The notes under the pieces: generated by a model | Told to the model about the DNA's origin: nothing | The model's database searches: none | What the model saw: the letters and a program-made list of their open reading frames with translations, nothing else | Made by a program: the position numbers and the translations under genes | Shown here: positions 9,376 to 19,128 of the stretch, one piece after another | How positions within the stretch are numbered: the stretch's first letter is position 1 | How the letters are laid out: every line of letters starts with the position of its first letter | Assembly (NCBI RefSeq): GCF_022870905.1 | Contig: NZ_CP091510.1 | Location: forward strand, 248,001 to 312,000 | Source of the DNA: Neisseria arctica | GTDB lineage: Bacteria; Pseudomonadota; Gammaproteobacteria; Burkholderiales; Neisseriaceae | Direction of reading: 5' to 3' | Length of the DNA stretch: 64,000 bases

Positions 9376-9957
9376 TTATTTGGGGGAAAGTGCACATTCG
9401 TTTTGGCCGTTGACTACCAAGGTCAGTTTTCCTGTCGATGGGTGGATAACCAAGCCGTGTACGGCAACGTCTTCAGGCATCAGCGGATGGCGGCGGATAA
9501 TGCTGACTGTATGGCGCACGCTGTCTTCAACATTATCAAAACCGGTCAGCCAGCTGTCGAGATCGATACCGGCATTGCGCAGGGTGACGATGCGGTCTTC
9601 GGGAATGCCTTTTTCTTGGGTACGGCTCAGAAAACTTTCGGGGCTGAGGCCGCGCATGCCGCAATCATAGTGGGCAACAACCATGATTTCTTTGACTTTT
9701 AATTCGAATACGGCTACCAGAAGGCTTCGCATTACAGAACCCCACGGGTGGGTTACGAGTGCGCCGGCATTTTTAATCAGCTTGGCATCGCCGTTTTTTA
9801 ATCCCAATGCACGCGGCAACAGCTCAACCATGCGTGCATCCATGCAGGATAAAATTGCGAGTTCGCGGTCGGGGTATTTATTGCTGAAAAATTGTGCATA
9901 TTCGCCTGAATCAACGAAGTTTTGGTTGAAGTCTAAAATGTCGTTCAAAACACTCAT
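9376..9957 (-). CDS. Beta-class carbonic anhydrase
   Basis: A 193-residue protein with the beta-carbonic anhydrase zinc site: Cys in LSCMDARM (about residue 39, with the Asp-Arg dyad), and His and Cys in VVAHYDCGMRG (about residues 95-98). It would interconvert CO2 and bicarbonate in the cytoplasm. NAGALVTHPWGSVMRSL and AVHGLVIHPSTGKLTLV are further family regions. The sequence looks closer to the short Gram-positive/YtiB-like subgroup than to E. coli Can, so I leave the symbol blank. The start is the ATG at 9957. About 280 bases upstream hold no gene. Confidence 0.88.
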   Translation of the reverse strand: MSVLNDILDFNQNFVDSGEYAQFFSNKYPDRELAILSCMDARMVELLPRALGLKNGDAKLIKNAGALVTHPWGSVMRSLLVAVFELKVKEIMVVAHYDCGMRGLSPESFLSRTQEKGIPEDRIVTLRNAGIDLDSWLTGFDNVEDSVRHTVSIIRRHPLMPEDVAVHGLVIHPSTGKLTLVVNGQNECALSPK

Positions 9958-10240
9958 GATATTTCCTTGTAGTTGGGGCGAGGTATGCGGCAGTCGGTCT
10001 TAATAGCGTATGGTGCGAACGTAAGGACTGCTATATTGTTCTCATTTTAGTGAGCCGATGTTTCTAAATTATGGTATGGCAAATTATAGCCGCACCATTA
10101 GTGATTGGATTTAGGTAGTGTCGGAATAGGGATATGCTGTGAAAGATTATAGCTGGTTCTTTAAAGCGGTTAAATAATTCTTATGGTGTGTTTGAATGGA
10201 GCGAGAGGCTGATTGGTAGAGCGTAGGTCGGGATATTGAT

Positions 10241-10738
10241 TCAGGCCAGGCCATGAAAGCGGCGGCGGAAGTATACGAGGGCGGGAGCCGATTCGGTGTC
10301 GTGAACTTTAATTTCATCGATTTCTACGAAAAATACGCTATGGGTGCCAATGTCGTGTTTATCGACTACACAACCGTGCAGATGGGCAAGCGCGCCTTCT
10401 ACTTCAAGTTGACCACTGCCGCCCCTGTGCCAAATGTGATACTCAAATCGCTCCTCGGGAGACAGTTTGGTGATGCCGGCGAAATGTTCGGCAACATCTT
10501 GTTGGGATGACGACAATACATTAATGCATAGCTTTCGGTTCTGAATGAGTATTGGTGTGATGGCAGCATTGCGGTTGATACAGAGCATAATGGTAGGCGG
10601 CTCATCGGTAACTGATGAAACCGCCGTCATAGTAATGCCGTAGCGTCCGGCAGAGCCGTCAGTTGTAATAACATGTACACCGGCGGCACAGGATGCCATT
10701 GCAGAACGAAAAGCTTGTTTTTGTATTGATGCTGTCAT
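10241..10738 (-). CDS. Flavin reductase (HpaC-like)
   Basis: A 165-residue flavin reductase domain protein. Seen: FRSAMASCAAGVHVITTDG, GITMTAVSSVTDEPPTIMLCIN (flavin-binding strand region), LCINVLSSSQQDVAEHFAG, and GTHSVFFVEIDEIKV. HpaC-type enzymes supply reduced FAD to 4-hydroxyphenylacetate 3-monooxygenase. In N. meningitidis, as I remember it, a similar gene sits beside NadR/FarR; the same neighbour is here, 24 bases upstream on the same strand. No large monooxygenase subunit is present in the window, so the electron acceptor is unknown. Confidence 0.85.
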   Translation of the reverse strand: MTASIQKQAFRSAMASCAAGVHVITTDGSAGRYGITMTAVSSVTDEPPTIMLCINRNAAITPILIQNRKLCINVLSSSQQDVAEHFAGITKLSPEERFEYHIWHRGGSGQLEVEGALAHLHGCVVDKHDIGTHSVFFVEIDEIKVHDTESAPALVYFRRRFHGLA

Positions 10739-10761
10739 TAAAAATATTTTGTCGGCTGGAG

Positions 10762-11202
10762 TTATTCTTCGTCTTTCTGTCCGATAGTAGAAAGTTCGCC
10801 GAGTAGTTCGCGCAGTTGGCGCATTTTATCTTTGGAAAAAACTTCTTCGATTAAATCGTATCGCTCATCTACCAAATCACAGGTGGTCCGGTGCAATTTT
10901 TCACCTTCTGGTGTAAGTTTCAGATATACGCGGCGTTGGTCGTTAGAGGGTTTCAAACGAACGACAAAGCCTGCTTTTTCCAGGCGTGTGAGAATACCGG
11001 TCAGACTGGGGCGTAAAATACAGGCCTGGTTGGCCAAGTCTTGGAAATCTAGAGTACCGTTTTCGGCAAGTAGACGGATAATCCGCCATTGCTGATCGGT
11101 AATACCGACATTATTCAGAATCGGACGAAACTGGGTCATTAATGCTTCACGCGCCTGAATCAGACTGATGTTTAGGGAAGCATGTTTTGATTGTGCTGGC
11201 AT
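10762..11202 (-). CDS. nadR: MarR-family regulator, NadR/FarR orthologue
   Basis: A 146-residue dimeric winged-helix repressor. The sequence LIQAREALMTQFRPILN, TDQQWRIIRLLAENGTLDFQ, ACILRPSLTGILTRLEKAG and VVRLKPSNDQRRVYLKLT matches, from memory, meningococcal NadR (also called FarR) almost residue for residue in the DNA-binding half. The C-terminal part (DLVDERYDLIEEVFSKDKMRQL) is more diverged. Known members repress the adhesin gene nadA and the mtrCDE-independent fatty acid pump farAB, and NadR is relieved by 4-hydroxyphenylacetate. I chose the ATG at 11202: GGAGG lies 6 bases upstream. The adjacent flavin reductase supports a link to hydroxyphenylacetate. The target genes are not in the window. 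Confidence 0.9.
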   Translation of the reverse strand: MPAQSKHASLNISLIQAREALMTQFRPILNNVGITDQQWRIIRLLAENGTLDFQDLANQACILRPSLTGILTRLEKAGFVVRLKPSNDQRRVYLKLTPEGEKLHRTTCDLVDERYDLIEEVFSKDKMRQLRELLGELSTIGQKDEE

Positions 11203-11415
11203 AAATAACCTCCGGCCTGTGGGCTGCAAGATGAAAGGAGTAGGCGTAATCTCAAGTTTTATTGGAATAATTCTAAGATTCTATGCGAAAAAAAATAAAA
11301 TCACAATGTGCCGGGAAAAAATTGTTTCAAATATCACAATTAGATATTAATGATAATATTTTGGAGTATGCGAAAACAAACCGTATTGGCTGTTTGGTCT
11401 GCGTGTGTCGGGCGG

Positions 11416-12300
11416 TTAGAGAGCCGTGCGTTTAAGCCATAATCCCAGCGGGTGGCTGCTGTTTATCAAGCCATAGCGGTTATAGGCATCCATCGTGGCC
11501 AGTAAGGCATCGTTCATTAAGCGGCCTTCGTACATTGCGCGTGTCAATTCCGAAATGGAAAAAATGTTGAACTTGGCTACTTCGCCGTCTTGATTTTCAG
11601 GGTGAAAATCTTCGGGCAAAACAATATCAAAAATATACAGTACTTCACGGTGTAAGCCGCGTGAAACAGGTCTGAGGCTTAGGCGTTTGCTTTGGCATTC
11701 TAGAGGTTTGAGGAAGCAGGCAGGCAAGCCGGCTTCTTCAGCCCCCTCACGCTGCATAGCGTTTTTTACACTTTCACCGCTACTAATACCGCCACCGACT
11801 AAGTTATCCAGTTTGTTGGGATCAACTGCTTTGTACGGGCTGCGTTTGCCTATCCAAAAGCACCACTGGCCGTTATATTTGACCAGTCCGTTAATATGTA
11901 CGGCTGCACTTTGCAGCCCTAACGGGCGGAAGACGGAACGTTCCAGAGAGAATAGGGCGTTACCTGTTGCATCAAGTGCATCAAATTTTTCGTTACGCCA
12001 ACCATTGAGTATCCCTGTTTTATGCCATTGGAATGCCATGTGTTCAAGAGCATCGGCCATTGCCAGCCAGCTGTCGGTATTTAGGAAGGTTTGTAATCCT
12101 TCGGTTCGGATGCGCCCCTGCCAGTCTTGTAGCAATAGATTGTGCCAGTGATTTTCCATCATGCCCAAAGGCAGATCGTTTAGAAACAATGTATGCCATC
12201 CGTTTAGGTTACAGTCGAATTGTTTTTCGATGTGCTGCCATAAAAGCTCGTGTTCCGAATCGCTTAGAGGTGGGAAAACGGGTTTTTCTGCGGGCTGCAT
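11416..12300 (-). CDS. Nudix hydrolase with DUF4743 N-terminal domain
   Basis: About 294 residues. The C-terminal half is a Nudix domain with a full Nudix box, GGGISSGESVKNAMQREGAEEAGL split here as GGGISSGESVKNAMQR and EGAEEAGL, matching GX5EX7REUXEEXGU. The N-terminal half (WHTLFLNDLPLGMM, VFRPLGLQSAAVHINGLV) is the DUF4743 region found in relatives of yeast YJR142W/thiamine-diphosphate diphosphatases. The substrate is probably a nucleoside or thiamine diphosphate derivative; this is inference. A TTG at 12342 would add 14 residues; I prefer the ATG at 12300, though neither has a strong ribosome binding site. Confidence 0.85.
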   Translation of the reverse strand: MQPAEKPVFPPLSDSEHELLWQHIEKQFDCNLNGWHTLFLNDLPLGMMENHWHNLLLQDWQGRIRTEGLQTFLNTDSWLAMADALEHMAFQWHKTGILNGWRNEKFDALDATGNALFSLERSVFRPLGLQSAAVHINGLVKYNGQWCFWIGKRSPYKAVDPNKLDNLVGGGISSGESVKNAMQREGAEEAGLPACFLKPLECQSKRLSLRPVSRGLHREVLYIFDIVLPEDFHPENQDGEVAKFNIFSISELTRAMYEGRLMNDALLATMDAYNRYGLINSSHPLGLWLKRTAL

Positions 12301-12427
12301 AGGGGAAATCACTTTTATTTTTGTAAAATAGTATTCTAACAAAAAAATTTATTTATCAGCATTTTTCATGCGCGGTATTAGCTGATGTATTCTTTATTTT
12401 TCTATAATTTCGATATGTTTTGAAAAT

Positions 12428-13186
12428 TTATTCGGATGTGTATTCCGGATTATCCGGCATGTAAACATCAAAACGAACGCTTTTACCGCTGTATTGATAG
12501 GCCGGCTGTTCCTGGTTGAGGAATTCCCCCAACCTCGGGCGCTTGACGACCACTCTTTTTTTTGCAGCCATTTTGGCTGCTTTAAGCAAGGGTGCTTCAT
12601 TTTGGGCGGAACCGACTAATCCGTGAAAGTAGGCCATTTCTTTTTTGACAGCGGCCGCCTTACGCCGCTCCGGATACATGGGATCAAGATAGACAATGTC
12701 TGGGCGCTCGCTTTCTCCAACAGCTTGCAGCAAGTCGATTGAATCGCCGGGAGTAAGTGTAAGCCGTGCGGTAATTTCTTTCACTGTCTCATCAGTTTGT
12801 GCCCTGCGGATACCGTCTGCGAGTAAGCAGGCGACAGCCGGGTTTTGTTCGGAAATGCGAACGGCCAAGCCTAATGAGGCTAAAACGAAAGCATCCCGCC
12901 CTAAGCCGCCTGTGGCGTCCCAAACACTTGGGAAGGTGGTATGGTTAACTGCTTTTGCGATTAACTCTCCGCCGCCTTTTAATCGCCGGTATTGTGCGGC
13001 TCCGCCGGAAAAATCGACTTGAACACGCCCCTTTTCTCCGGTTTTACACAGTGATATACCAGATGCGTCGGCCACTAGATACTCGCCTGTATGTGGTGCG
13101 GTATGGCAGGTTTGAAGGCCGAATTCTTTGATTAGGTTGAGTGCTTCTTGGGGGGCAGAGTCAAGTAAAAGAACGGGTTTGACCAT
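12428..13186 (-). CDS. rsmJ: 16S rRNA m2G1516 methyltransferase
   Basis: A 252-residue SAM-dependent methyltransferase of the RsmJ (YhiQ) family acting on guanine 1516 of 16S rRNA. Seen: the family-specific VQVDFSGGAAQYRRLKGGGELIAKAV, the SAM motif VWDATGGLGRDAFVLASLG, and the catalytic DIVYLDPMYPER. The C-terminal RVVVKRPRLGEFL is also characteristic. Starts at the ATG at 13186. A run of seven G lies about 25 bases upstream of the start (13211-13217), possibly in the promoter region, followed by a DUS. Confidence 0.95.
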   Translation of the reverse strand: MVKPVLLLDSAPQEALNLIKEFGLQTCHTAPHTGEYLVADASGISLCKTGEKGRVQVDFSGGAAQYRRLKGGGELIAKAVNHTTFPSVWDATGGLGRDAFVLASLGLAVRISEQNPAVACLLADGIRRAQTDETVKEITARLTLTPGDSIDLLQAVGESERPDIVYLDPMYPERRKAAAVKKEMAYFHGLVGSAQNEAPLLKAAKMAAKKRVVVKRPRLGEFLNQEQPAYQYSGKSVRFDVYMPDNPEYTSE

Positions 13187-13382
13187 AAATAAACAGGTTG
13201 GTTAGAAGGTGGGGGGGAGTTTCAGACGGCGTGCGTGCAAATCATCATTTTATAATGATAAGGAAATAATTTATAACGGCAAATAATGGTAAGGCAGGCA
13301 TACCTTGAGGTTGTAACCCTACCATATAGATTCGGGAATTGTATGCCACTTATTTAGGCCGTCTGAAACATATATAATCGCA

Positions 13383-15071
13383 TTAATTGATATCCAATCT
13401 TTCCATACGATAGCGCATGGAGCGGAAGCTGATACCCAATAATTTTGCTGCTTGTGTGCGGTTATAGCGGGTCTGTTGCAAGGCTTGTTCGATAATATTG
13501 CGTTCTATATTGTCGAGATAATCTTGAATTTGCATTTTCCCCGGGACAAACTCGCCATGCTCGCTGTTGCTGAATGCAAGCGGTGATTCTTCTTCTACGG
13601 AGTTTATTTTTTCGGCGGGTACGGGTGTATTACTTTTTTCTTGATGGGAAGGGGTAGCTTGTATTTGCAGATCATCCAATTGGATGATATGACCGACGGA
13701 TAGGGCAACGGCACGCTCAAGAATATTTTCCAGCTCACGGAAGTTGCCGGGATAGCTATAGTGCAGTAATGCTTCTTGGGCTTGCGGGGTTAGTTTGTAA
13801 GGTTGCTGTCCGCTACCGTGTTTTTTGAGTAAACGCATGATAAGCGGACCTAAGTCTTCCCGCATTTCACGCAATGGCGGCATATGGAGAGAAACCACAT
13901 TGAGACGGTAGTATAAGTCTTGGCGGAATTGGCCGTTTTCTACTAGGGTTTCCAAGTTTTTATGTGTTGCGCATACAATCCGTACATCTACGAAAGTTTC
14001 CCGTGCTTCGCCAATGCGGCGTACGGCTTTTTCTTGAATGGCCCTGAGTAATTTGACTTGCATCGAAAGTGGCAAATCGGCTACTTCATCCAGAAACAGC
14101 GTACCACCGTTCGCATGCTGGAAAAAGCCCAAGCGGTCGGTATCTGCTCCGGTAAAACTGCCTTTTTTGTAACCGAAAAATTCACTCTCCATAAGGTTTT
14201 CGGGGATGGCGCCACAGTTGACGGCAATAAAAGGACCATTCGCCCGCTCGGATAATTCGTGAATAGTACGGGCAGCCTGCTCTTTACCACTACCTGATTC
14301 ACCTGAAATGTAAACAGGTACATTGCTGGATGCCAAACGGCGGATCAGATGGCGCACTTCTTCCATCTGCGGCGAATGACCCAAAAGCCGCGGCATATCC
14401 GGCTCATCAACTTCTTCTGCTACCGCTTCTTGAAGTTCTGCATTGGGTTTAAAAGAGGGCGCTACACTAAAACGGTTGCGCAGGTTACGTAGATTTTCAG
14501 GGATGGGGCCTTCATTACTAATGCTGCTTCGAAACGGTTGGGGAGTAAGTGCTTTCGGATTGGCAGCCGGCGACACGCGGGTATTAGGTGTGGTACGCGG
14601 TATACTTCTAGCCGAATAAGAAGCTGTTTCGGCCGCGGCTTGCGGTGGTGTAGGTGCTGCTACTGTAGTAGCGGGGGTTATCGTAGGCTCTTCATTTACC
14701 TGAACGGCAGATTTGACCAACGAACGTAACTGGGACAATGTAATGGGTTTTTGCAGGTAATCAAATGCACCGGCTTTGAGTGCTTCAACGGCATGATCGG
14801 CATTGCCGAAAGCAGTAATCACCGCAACAGGCGTATCGAGCATCAATTCATCGATATATTGGACGACTTCCAGCCCCGAACCGTCGGGCATGCGCATATC
14901 CGTGAGTACGAGAGAGTAGTCGTTTTCATCCAGTTTGTTTTTGGCGTCTTCTACTCCAACGGCGGTTTCAACGCGCAGCCCCATCTTCATCAGGGTCATT
15001 TCCATCAAATCACGAATATCGGCCTCGTCATCTACAACCAACACCGGATCTTGCAGATTATGTTTGCTCAT
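13383..15071 (-). CDS. pilR: Sigma-54-dependent response regulator PilR
   Basis: A 562-residue NtrC-class regulator. Residues 1-125 form a receiver domain with acidic DD14-15, phospho-acceptor Asp58 in LTDMRMPDG and Lys in FDYLQKPI. A Pro/Thr/Ser-rich linker of about 100 residues follows. The AAA+ domain has Walker A GESGSGKE, the sigma-54-contacting loop GSFTGAD (usually GAFTGA), Walker B GGTLFLDEVADLP, and the arginine-finger region PGNFRELENILERAV. The C-terminus is a Fis-type HTH: NRTQAAKLLGISFRSMRYRM. In type IV piliated bacteria it activates pilin transcription. Pathogenic Neisseria keep only remnants; this copy looks complete. It overlaps the pilS 3' end by 14 bases. Confidence 0.92.
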   Translation of the reverse strand: MSKHNLQDPVLVVDDEADIRDLMEMTLMKMGLRVETAVGVEDAKNKLDENDYSLVLTDMRMPDGSGLEVVQYIDELMLDTPVAVITAFGNADHAVEALKAGAFDYLQKPITLSQLRSLVKSAVQVNEEPTITPATTVAAPTPPQAAAETASYSARSIPRTTPNTRVSPAANPKALTPQPFRSSISNEGPIPENLRNLRNRFSVAPSFKPNAELQEAVAEEVDEPDMPRLLGHSPQMEEVRHLIRRLASSNVPVYISGESGSGKEQAARTIHELSERANGPFIAVNCGAIPENLMESEFFGYKKGSFTGADTDRLGFFQHANGGTLFLDEVADLPLSMQVKLLRAIQEKAVRRIGEARETFVDVRIVCATHKNLETLVENGQFRQDLYYRLNVVSLHMPPLREMREDLGPLIMRLLKKHGSGQQPYKLTPQAQEALLHYSYPGNFRELENILERAVALSVGHIIQLDDLQIQATPSHQEKSNTPVPAEKINSVEEESPLAFSNSEHGEFVPGKMQIQDYLDNIERNIIEQALQQTRYNRTQAAKLLGISFRSMRYRMERLDIN

Positions 15072-16653
15072 TGTTTTCTCTTGGTAAAATCAATTCAAAT
15101 CCGTTCATTTCCGGATGGTAGTGGAGTTGGCCCAGATTGGCGTGTGCAAGTTCCCGGGCCACATACAAGCCCAAGCCGGTACCTTGTTTTTCCGTCGTGA
15201 AAAAAGGTTCAAACAAGCGGTTACGCAAGTCGGCGGGTACACCTTTGCCGTTATCGGCAACTACGATCGAGATATGCATGCGGCCGCTCGGTTTGAAGAG
15301 AACGGTAACGGCATGCTCGTCTTTACGGCTGTGGCGCCAAGCATTGTTGCATAGGTTCCACATAATTTGTTGTACGTGCATCGGGTCGGCAACTACGCTG
15401 AGGTTTTTGCCTTCCATATTCATTTTGATACATTTGATGGCATCAGGATTATTCAGGGTGAATTCTTGTTTGAACTCTAACCAGAATTTCATCAGATTGA
15501 TAGGAGAGCGGCTGATTGTGTCGCGCTTATTCAGAAGCGAAACATCTTCGAGCATTTTGTCGATACGCTGGATATTGCTGTCGATAATATTGTGTAATTT
15601 CAGTTTTGCGGGGTCGGTATCGTCTTCTTGCAACAAATCATTAGCATGACGTATAGCCGACATGGGGTTGCGTATCTCATGAGCGAGATTGGCTGTCAGT
15701 TGGCCGAGTGAAGCCAGTTTGTTTGCCATGGCTTCGGCGGCTACTTCGCGTAGAGAGCGTACATACAGCATCAGGAGTTCGGTATTTTCCTGTATCAGGG
15801 GAACTGCGCGTACATGCATGGCATGTTGGAAAATATGGATATCGGTTTCAAATGGTTTTTCAGGCTGATAGCGCCAGCGTATAACCAAATCGGTAAATGC
15901 TTCTTCTCGGCTGTCGATGGCCAATCCCGGAAAGTAAGTTTTAGCCTGACGGTTGAAAAGCCATACGCGCTGGGTCGCATCAATAACAATAACCGCTTCT
16001 TGAACGCGGTTGAGTACCAAACGGTTCAAACCGCTTACACGGCGGTAGGCCAGTTTGTGTTTGCTGGCAGATTCGGTAGCGGCTTGCAGGTAGGTAGCCG
16101 AAAATGCGGTGAGGGCTGCTACCAGAAAACCGGCAGCTATCAAAAGAGCGGCTGAAATTAATACTCCGCTTTCCCAAGGCTTGTCCCAAAAACCAACTTG
16201 ATTGCGCAAAAACAGGTTGATGGCGACCAGCATGGCGGCATAACCGGCATACAGCATCGGATAACGGCCATGGCTCAGTAGGCATGAGGTGGCGATAAAG
16301 GGTAGTATCAGAATACCGAAACCGGACTGTATGCCGCCAGCTATATAGGTAAGCCAAGCCATCATAGAGATGTCGGCTACGGCACTGGCGCTAGGAAGCT
16401 CGAGTGTTTGCTCTTGCCAGCCCGGACGGAAAACGGTTAGAAAAATAATCACACCGTATACAGCAGCCCAAGTATAAAACTCAATTGGATTAAACAGGCC
16501 AACCGAAGTCGCACCTATGCCGGCATATTCACTAATGATGTGAAATACCAACAGAGAAAATACGATGGCAATACGGGCGATGTTGATTAAACCGGGAATG
16601 CGTTCACTTTGTACTTCCCAATCGCCTCTTAAAAATAGGCCGTTTGAGCTCAT
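15058..16653 (-). CDS. pilS: Sensor histidine kinase PilS
   Basis: A 531-residue inner-membrane kinase. About six hydrophobic segments occupy residues 20-190, a polytopic sensor typical of PilS. A PAS-like domain follows (RVQEAVIVIDATQRVWLFNRQA). The dimerisation/phosphoacceptor box is LTANLAHEIRNPMSAIRHAN, and the ATPase domain has NNAWRHS (N box), VVADNGKGVP (G1), FFTTEKQGTGLGLYVA (F and G2). Downstream pilR overlaps the stop, so the two are translationally coupled. In Pseudomonas PilS monitors pilin in the membrane; the same role here is inference. Confidence 0.92.
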   Translation of the reverse strand: MSSNGLFLRGDWEVQSERIPGLINIARIAIVFSLLVFHIISEYAGIGATSVGLFNPIEFYTWAAVYGVIIFLTVFRPGWQEQTLELPSASAVADISMMAWLTYIAGGIQSGFGILILPFIATSCLLSHGRYPMLYAGYAAMLVAINLFLRNQVGFWDKPWESGVLISAALLIAAGFLVAALTAFSATYLQAATESASKHKLAYRRVSGLNRLVLNRVQEAVIVIDATQRVWLFNRQAKTYFPGLAIDSREEAFTDLVIRWRYQPEKPFETDIHIFQHAMHVRAVPLIQENTELLMLYVRSLREVAAEAMANKLASLGQLTANLAHEIRNPMSAIRHANDLLQEDDTDPAKLKLHNIIDSNIQRIDKMLEDVSLLNKRDTISRSPINLMKFWLEFKQEFTLNNPDAIKCIKMNMEGKNLSVVADPMHVQQIMWNLCNNAWRHSRKDEHAVTVLFKPSGRMHISIVVADNGKGVPADLRNRLFEPFFTTEKQGTGLGLYVARELAHANLGQLHYHPEMNGFELILPRENNEQT

Positions 16654-16706
16654 TGTAAAGATATGTCCTGTGCTCTGCTGAAAATCAGCAAGATAACTAT
16701 TACATG

Positions 16707-19034
16707 CTATCCGAAGGTTGCATCATCTGCATCAATTGCCGATAAGCGGTTTAAATAACCGTTTATCTGTAAAATTTTACCTTTTCGCCCCCGTTTGTTG
16801 TCGATATCCCGGATTCGGAGCCGCTCACTGTGGTGCGCGCTGCGTCGGCCGGTGCTTTCTACGACAAAATCTTGTGCCGAAGATACGGTAACGTGGGTTA
16901 GTGATGCATTGTCCGCCAAATTCATCAATTGCAAGCCGCGGCCTTTTGCCATTACTTTGAGTTCGCCTATTGAAAATGCCAGTAAACGGTTGTCGCTGGA
17001 AGCCAAGATGACTTTGCATTCCGGATTGATTAATGAGACGGCATATATCGGGACGGGAGCAAGTACTTTTTCTCCCGGTTCTAAAGTCATAACGACTTTG
17101 CCTGTTTTGATACGGCTGACTAAGTCTGCTTGTTTGGCGATAAAGCCGTATGCGCCGCTGTTGCTTAAAAGATAATGTTGTTCGGGCAGGCCGGTAACAA
17201 TAGATACGACTTCTGCACCGTTTTGCAGGTCGATAAGCGAGCCAAGAGGCACGCCGTCTCCACGACCACCGGGAATTTCAGCTGCGTCAAGAGTGTATGT
17301 CCGGCCCAAAGAATCAAGCACGATAACTGGCCATACGGTTCGGCCTTCTAATACCTGTTTCAAGCCGTCGCCCTCTTTAAATGTGGTTTGGCTTAAGTCA
17401 AGGCCGTGGCCGACACGGCTGCGTATCCAGCCCTGTTGCGAAAGGATCAGTGTAATCGGTTCGTCGGCCGTAGTTTGAGTGAGTGTGGCACGGTCGGCTG
17501 CTTCTACTAAGGTACGCCGTTCGTCACCGAATTGTTTCATATCGGCCTGCATTTCTTTGATGATGAGTTTGTGCTTTTCATTTTCATCACTCAAAAGCAG
17601 GTTCAGACGGCCTTGTTCTTCGCGCAAGTCGTTTAATTCTTGTTCGAGTTTGAAACCTTCCAGACGGGCGAGTTGGCGTAGGCGGATTTCGAGAATGTCT
17701 TCGGCTTGTATTTCGCTTAGGTTGAACGCAGTCATGAGTTCGGGCTTGGGTTCGTCTGATTCGCGGATCACGCGGATAACTTCATCGATATGCAAGAATG
17801 CAATCATGCGCCCGTCAAGAATATGGATGCGCTTTTCAACTTGGTTGAGTCTGAATTTCAGACGGCGTGTGACGGTGGTAATCCGGAAATCAAGCCACTC
17901 TTGCAGGATGGATTTCAGATTTTTTTGTGCCGGACGGTTGTCTGTACCCATCATAACCAAGTTCATCGAAACATTACCCTCTAGGCTGGTTTGCGCCATC
18001 AGGGTGTTGACGAAGTTTTCAGGCTCGATGCGGCTGGATTTGGGTTCGAATACCAAGCGAACGGGTGCTTCGCTGTCGCTTTCGTCACGTACTTTTTCAA
18101 TCAATTCCAGCATCAGTTTTTTGGTATTGAGCTGGTCTTGGTTAAGTTGTTTTTTGCCTGCTTTGGGTTTTGGGTTGGTTTGTTCTTCGATTTCCGCCAA
18201 GATTTTTTGGGCGCTGGTGTTGGGCGGCAGTTCGGTTACGATAACGCGCCACTGGCCGCGTGCCAATTTTTCGATTTCGTAGCGGGCACGCACACGGATG
18301 CTGCCTTTGCCGCTTTCATAGATATTTTGCAAGTCGGAGGCAGGGGTGATGATTTGACCGCCTCCGGCAAAGTCTGGAGCCGGAATATACTGCATTAAGG
18401 CAGCCGTATCCATGTTTGGTTTTTTCAATAGGGCGATTGCCGCTTGGGTAACTTCGGTCAGATTATGCGAAGGGATTTCGGTTGCCATGCCCACTGCAAT
18501 GCCAGAGGCGCCGTTGAGCAACACCATCGGTAGGCGGGCTGGCAGGTGGACGGGTTCTTCGAAGGCTCCGTCGTAGTTGGGAACGAAGTCGACGGTTCCC
18601 ATTTTGATTTCCGATAACAGTAATTCTGCAATCGGGGTCAGCCGGGCTTCGGTATAACGCATGGCGGCGGCACCGTCGCCATCACGTGAGCCGAAATTGC
18701 CGATGCCGTCAATCAGCGGATAACGCAGGGTAAAATCTTGTGCCATGCGCACCATGGCTTCATAGGCTGAGCTATCGCCGTGCGGGTGGTATTTGCCGAG
18801 AATTTCACCCACCACCCGTGCCGATTTGACAGGCTTGGCGCCATGAGTCAGTCCCATATCCTGCATGGCGTACAGAATGCGGCGTTGTACCGGTTTTTGG
18901 CCGTCTGAAACATCGGGCAGGGCGCGGCCTTTAACAACGCTCATGGCATATTCGAGATAGGCACGTTCGGCATATTGGCCGAGCAGCAGATAATCGTCGC
19001 CGACGGCGGTGGGCGGGGTTTGGTGTTCGTTCAT
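16707..19034 (-). CDS. parC: DNA topoisomerase IV subunit A
   Basis: The DNA-breaking subunit of topoisomerase IV (with ParE), decatenating daughter chromosomes. 775 residues from the ATG at 19034; a TTG at 19094 would extend it but is not family-like. The catalytic tyrosine lies in [10 protein letters not shown]. The quinolone-resistance region reads [15 protein letters not shown], with Asp87, Ser88, Ser89 and Glu92 all in the unmutated state, so no common ParC resistance change is present. A coiled-coil and a C-terminal beta-pinwheel domain ([10 protein letters not shown], ending [19 protein letters not shown]) follow. DUS copies inside the frame encode SDG in DVSDGQKP and RLN in QGRLNL. 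Confidence 0.97.
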   Translation of the reverse strand: MNEHQTPPTAVGDDYLLLGQYAERAYLEYAMSVVKGRALPDVSDGQKPVQRRILYAMQDMGLTHGAKPVKSARVVGEILGKYHPHGDSSAYEAMVRMAQDFTLRYPLIDGIGNFGSRDGDGAAAMRYTEARLTPIAELLLSEIKMGTVDFVPNYDGAFEEPVHLPARLPMVLLNGASGIAVGMATEIPSHNLTEVTQAAIALLKKPNMDTAALMQYIPAPDFAGGGQIITPASDLQNIYESGKGSIRVRARYEIEKLARGQWRVIVTELPPNTSAQKILAEIEEQTNPKPKAGKKQLNQDQLNTKKLMLELIEKVRDESDSEAPVRLVFEPKSSRIEPENFVNTLMAQTSLEGNVSMNLVMMGTDNRPAQKNLKSILQEWLDFRITTVTRRLKFRLNQVEKRIHILDGRMIAFLHIDEVIRVIRESDEPKPELMTAFNLSEIQAEDILEIRLRQLARLEGFKLEQELNDLREEQGRLNLLLSDENEKHKLIIKEMQADMKQFGDERRTLVEAADRATLTQTTADEPITLILSQQGWIRSRVGHGLDLSQTTFKEGDGLKQVLEGRTVWPVIVLDSLGRTYTLDAAEIPGGRGDGVPLGSLIDLQNGAEVVSIVTGLPEQHYLLSNSGAYGFIAKQADLVSRIKTGKVVMTLEPGEKVLAPVPIYAVSLINPECKVILASSDNRLLAFSIGELKVMAKGRGLQLMNLADNASLTHVTVSSAQDFVVESTGRRSAHHSERLRIRDIDNKRGRKGKILQINGYLNRLSAIDADDATFG

Positions 19035-19128
19035 ACTGTTACAATAATTTCTGCAGTTTATTATTAGTAGTTGTGGTGTTTTATTGTAAAACAAATTATT
19101 TATTTGTGTATGTTTGTTTCAGACGGCT

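Noticed and set aside
18770..18800. Quinolone-resistance mutation in parC
   Set aside because: The region reads [10 protein letters not shown], the sensitive form.
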